Assembly: GCA_004335635.1 (NCBI GenBank)
Contig: QAXH01006800.1
Location: forward strand, 1 to 64,000
Origin: Chloromonas sp. AAM2
Lineage: Eukaryota; Chlorophyta; Chlorophyceae; Chlamydomonadales; Chlamydomonadaceae
DNA length: 64,000 nucleotides
Direction: 5' to 3'
In this document: piece by piece, positions 60,000 to 64,000 of the stretch
Numbering within the stretch: the first letter of the stretch is position 1
Layout of the letters: every line of letters begins with the position of its first letter
Notes under the pieces: model-generated
Seen by the model: only the letters and a program-made list of their open reading frames with translations
Told to the model about the DNA's origin: nothing
The model's database searches: none
Made by a program: the position numbers and the translations under genes

Positions 60000-62900
60000 T
60001 CAGACCATGACCATGCTTTTCCTGGCCTTCCTGGCCTTCCTGGCCTTCTTGGCCTTCTTGGATCTGTTGCTATTCTTAGAACGGCCATGCTTGACAGTTG
60101 CTGCGCCTGGCTTCATCAAACTCTGGGTCATTCGGTTGGCTACGGCCTGCTGCAAGCTCTCCTTAGGGATCTGCCACCATGCCAGCTGTTGAATACTGTG
60201 ATGAGTAGCACGTGCCATGACAGCCTTGAAACTGTAGCCGGCATCTTCTTGCTTATCTAGTAGACCCTGCATGCAAGGCAGGTTCAGGGATGGCATATCA
60301 TGTGGGTCGGACAGGGGTGCAGTTACACATTTCTCACTCCCACCAGTCAATACCACTCAATCCTAGTCAATACCACTGGAACTGGTGGCATCGTTTCATT
60401 ATCGTTTAGAAAACTTAGTAAGGACGTCTGCTTAAAATACTAGTTTCCCACAGACACCTCGCCACTGAGACACCAGGAACTGTCCCAGAACTGGCAAACT
60501 TCTTTTTTTGTTCTTCGGATGGATGGATCACATCAGGCTACCGGGCTCTCTGAAACGGGGATGCAGAGAGCCCACCGCCCTACATCCACACTGAAGTGAC
60601 CAGTGATTGGCCGGAGCACACTACTCTGTTGCACTCATCTCTCGTGTGTGCACAGCTGCCGCATTGTGCCGAGAAAGGACGCGAGATCTTTAGAATCACG
60701 GTGCCACGGCAGATTGTAACAGGGCCAGGTGGTGCATGGTCATACTCACATACATGTGGAGTTTCAGCTCGTTCTTCTGGCCGGTCTTGCGGCTGAACTT
60801 GGTATTGAACTCCTTGGCAACAGAAGATAGGTCATGTGGTCTGCAGCAAGGAAGTGTCAGGTGGTGTCAGCACATGCAAACATGCCATTGAAGTCGCTTG
60901 TCAGCGCGTGCACGCAACCGCGCTTAATGTCCGCAGGTACTGCGTGTCCTACACTACGTGCCCTGCTGGCCACGTACATGATGGGCGTGGCATGATTGGC
61001 ATTTTCCTTCAGCAAACTATGTTAATAGTAGATGGCTCACCTGTGCACTGCGTACTCGTTGTGCAGTACCTTGAACTCGTAGCCCAGCAGGCGGAGGTGC
61101 AGGATGTGCTGCAGGCAGACAAGGCTGTGCAATTGCTGTTGATCAGTGCAACCCTACATTCGAGTCAGTTGAACTACTTCGGTACATGCCTGACAGGGCT
61201 GCTGGGTGAGTGGACCCGCTTTTCAGCCCTGAGACTGCTCAGACACAGTAGGTGGACAGCTAGATAAGAGCGCTGTCAATGTGCATGAGCCTCTGCGCAT
61301 TCCATACCTGAATCTTGTTCTTGCCAAAGCCACGAAACCGCTCATCATGCCAGGGCATGTCCAGCCGGGATCCTATCAACCACGGCTCGTACCTGCAGGA
61401 TACCACATCAAAAAGACATGTGGGCGTCAGGCCAGCTCATATGGAACTCAAACAACGGTGTAGAGCACTTGGATCACTTTTCTACCAACAGCCTGCTGTG
61501 AGGATCTTTTCACCTGTATCTCCTGAAAGCAAGAAGGGTTCAACCCTGTATCCTAGTGGCGACTGGGCAGGCCAGGTCGTAATGACTACCTGCCGCTTTG
61601 GTTGCTGGGGATTTCACACATCTTCAACCTGCATTGCCTTCAAAACTTACCCATCCATGTATTCCACCGGGTAGTCCTCAGTTGCTTGCATCCAGTGAGT
61701 GTAGTTGGTTGGCCCGTGGCCGGCTTTAAACCTGTCAATATGGAACTGAACGACGACATTGTCACGGTACGCTGCGGCAATGAGTTCCTGCACACGGAGC
61801 ACGAGGAAGTGTGTAAGGTTGATAACCATCAGGTAGTGAACATGCAGGTTTTGCTGGAGGGGCAGACACATGCACAGAAAACTGTGCAAATCAACCACTC
61901 TGGAACCTTACAAGCATCATTATGCAAACAGATATCAACGTACATCTCTATGCTGCTCTGCATGCGCTTTCAAATTCACCAGCATGGCTCGACTTTGGAA
62001 CACCCATTCATGGCTCACAGTACACGGCCTGTGGCAACTCGCCAGTGCTCCAGACACGCATTCATGGCAAGTGTCATCCGAGCTTTACTTTGGGCTAGCG
62101 GATACGCATATCGACTGTGACCCGAAGAGCCCACCGCCCTACGTCCACACTGCAGTGACGTTCTTTGCAGTGACACTCGAGACATTTCCATCTGCCAGGC
62201 ACAGACGTATCCACCATGTGCTATGTCGTATGCCATGTGGCTGCAGCTGCGTTACTTATCCTGTGTTACTGATGTATTGGTCGCCCATGGATTGCCCAAC
62301 CACCCTCTGTCCCCGCGCACCTTGCCGGCGGACACGAGTGCATCCGCCCATGGCGAGTGCTCATACCGCTGGTGCACCTCGAAGCCGGGTATCACCCACA
62401 CCGTGTCTTTCATCTGTGTGACCAAGCAGGAGCAATTGACAAGGCTGCTGCTCATAATCGTAATCATAATCATAACCATCATCCCCATTATCCCGATCAT
62501 CATCATTACATGGCTTATCAAGGTTCAACCCAAGATACTGCAGCTAGTCACTCTTTAAGAATTACGCGTCTGACAATCATTGAGCCATGACAGCTGATCA
62601 TCAAGCAGAGTTGTCTGACACAATCACGATGCATATCTGATGTGCATTACCAGCCAGCAAGCTGAATGACCTTGGCCGCTGTGTTGCAACACCCTCAACA
62701 GTGCTATGTGAGGACAAAGCCCAGGCCTACTACGAGACTTGAGCCCTAGGGCCATTGTGCTAAGCTAGCTTCTAGGGACTGAATGGCTAAGCTCTAATTC
62801 TGGCCTGAATTACTGACCACTGGGGCACTTCAACGTGACCGTGTGACCTACTGGCACCTCCACCCATAGTAAGAGCCAGCATTGAGCAGTGAGTTGGATG

Positions 62901-64000
62901 TGCCCACCTGATCAATCAGCGCTTGTGCCTGTGTCTCGTTTGACATGCGCTGGTACAGGGATGCGCTGGGCAGCAAGTCTACGTCCAGGAGCGCGAGCAA
63001 AGGTGTGTCAGCCTGCAAAACGAGCAGCGAGGACAGCATGGCGATTTCACCAATGGGTAACAGTCGTCATCCAAACTCCAAGTGGGCCACATGCACCGAG
63101 CGTGAATACTCGCAAGCCATGCAACGTATTGATGTGTAGGAGGATGGCTGCAGACCACTCATTCACGTGCCGGAGCCAGTGTGCGGTTTTAGTAGACTAG
63201 ATGGCTGAGCGAGACCTTTGCTGAAGTGAGAAAGCCATCGTCTGATGCAATGCATCAGGGCTGGACAAGCACAACTGTCACAGATGCCCCTTTTGCACAT
63301 GCCCAACCCCCGTTTGCCTGAAGTCGTGCGAGGTTCCGCAGCGAATTGACGGGGAAAAGGATGGTTGCTTTCTGATCCGTGTACACCTCAGCAGCCAGCA
63401 TAATTCTCAAGCTGCATGCCGATGGTGTCTGCTGCATATCAGCAACTAAACGGGCCACCTGAGCACAGCACAGAGAAACTCATCCCATGTGTCCAGTGAA
63501 GTAAGCCTTTTGGCAGAGTATAGTGCACAGCACACGCACAACAAATGTAACATGAGGGCATGCTGGGGTTTGCCATCATGAACATGAACATAAACAAACG
63601 TGGCTCTGCAGGGCTTACTGTGGTTTGCCATACGTAAGTTTCTGAGCTCCACACACTCTTTTGTCTGGATTCACATGAATGGCAGGCCACAGAGGATTCA
63701 CATGAATGGCAGGCCACAGAGAAGTGAGCAAATTCAGGGTTTGTAGGCACCTTACCTCCAGTGTTCAAGTGTGGCAGACCCGTGAGGCTAGCAAAGTCAG
63801 CGAGCCTCCACCTCATTCAAAACTTAAAGCAGGACAAGGACTGCCAGCCAGCCAGTCCAGTTTCAGAACCATTTTTCATGTACAATTGTAACAAAACACC
63901 TTCAGCACACAAACACAGTCCATCAGGTGCAAAACCATTATAATGTACGATGATCACCCACCCACCCACCCACCTTGAGCAGCATGTCCTTGAGTTTCTC
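60000..64000 (-). CDS. GT49-family glycosyltransferase (LARGE/B4GAT1-like), 5' part outside the window
   Basis: Golgi-type glycosyltransferase; animal GT49 enzymes add glucuronic acid to glycans. Nine exons seen (minus): 63974 to beyond 64000, 63318-63458, 62908-63012, 62321-62413, 61651-61787, 61308-61392, 61041-61108, 60750-60840, 60000-60266; phases close. Family motifs in order: ILFPVNSLRNLAR; LLALLDVDLLPSASLYQRM with the DxD metal site (DVD); DTVWVIPGFEVH; FKAGHGPTNYTHW; YEPWLIGSRLDMPWHDERFRGFGKNKIQ; and LRLLGYEFKVLHNEYAVH. The last exon ends in a Lys/Arg-rich tail (KKAKKARKARKARK), unusual for a lumenal Golgi enzyme. The intron after exon 63318-63458 has a GC donor. The start, the membrane anchor and any partner domain lie to the right of the window, so acceptor and product are unknown. 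Confidence 0.88.
60018..60062. repeat. 9-bp coding repeat (CTGGCCTTC)
   Basis: Four to five tandem copies of a 9-bp unit. On the minus strand it encodes the KKARKARKARK tail of the GT49 gene, so the basic tail may have grown by slippage. Confidence 0.85.
60476..60510. repeat. Solo right-end inverted-repeat sequence
   Basis: GGAACTGTCCCAGAACTGGC followed by AAACTT and a T-run matches the right ends of the elements at 40051-40390 and 41951-43031. It lies in a GT49 intron; no left end found nearby. Confidence 0.75.
60561..60600. repeat. Dispersed short repeat, copy 2
   Basis: ATGCAGAGAGCCCACCGCCC and the following 20 bases match 62120-62160 closely and 54101-54133 more loosely. Located in a GT49 intron. 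Confidence 0.65.
62120..62160. repeat. Dispersed short repeat, copy 3
   Basis: GAAGAGCCCACCGCCCTACG and the following 16 bases match copy 2. Located in another intron of the same GT49 gene. Confidence 0.65.

Noticed and set aside
1..64000. Prokaryotic-type systems (operons, CRISPR arrays, phage or plasmid genes)
   Set aside because: All recognised genes are intron-split eukaryotic genes; no spaced direct-repeat array of CRISPR type and no prophage-like gene was seen.

Overview
The window is nuclear DNA of a green alga (Chlorophyta). The genes are split into many short exons with GT-AG (occasionally GC-AG) introns. Two products carry bipartite chloroplast/thylakoid-lumen targeting signals, and there is a plant-type RING-SRA-RING protein and a mitochondrial cytochrome c1. 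I rebuilt the gene models by hand: for each gene the reading phase was carried across every proposed splice junction, and all models close in frame except where stated. I cannot name the species. There are two N gaps (20063-20099 and 42708-42785).

Layout. About 1.35-9.79 kb (+): half-size ABCG transporter, 18 firm coding exons plus an uncertain first exon. 11.42-12.54 kb (-): TVP23/FAM18 Golgi membrane protein. 13.53-18.10 kb (-): large lumen-targeted protein with a TolA-like Ala/Lys/Glu helix. 18.61-24.08 kb (+): EF-hand protein with a long low-complexity tail. 25.34-32.58 kb (-): UHRF/VIM-type RING-SRA-RING protein. 32.89-38.30 kb (+): Gln/Gly/Asn-rich protein with an octapeptide repeat. 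38.3-43.5 kb: gene-poor and repeat-rich, with terminal-inverted-repeat elements. 43.55-48.99 kb (+): RAD9-like checkpoint clamp subunit with a very long tail. 49.62-51.30 kb (+): second, shorter lumen-targeted protein, a paralogue of the one at 13.5-18.1 kb. 51.50-52.73 kb (-): four-helix membrane protein resembling TMEM138. 53.04-55.40 kb (+): cytochrome c1. 56.49-58.78 kb (+): conserved plant/algal polytopic membrane protein. 60.00 kb to beyond the right edge (-): GT49 (LARGE/B4GAT1-like) glycosyltransferase, 5' end missing.

The genes serve unrelated housekeeping roles (transport, Golgi, respiration, DNA methylation reading, checkpoint), as expected for a eukaryotic chromosome segment; there is no operon or gene cluster. 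The most interesting items are the two undescribed lumenal paralogues, one of them extended by a roughly 380-residue Ala-rich helix and a Cys-rich tail; repeated use of GC-AG introns; the dispersed inverted-repeat element family; and a GT49 enzyme ending in a Lys/Arg-rich tail. Three gene pairs are divergent with 305-513 bp between start codons.
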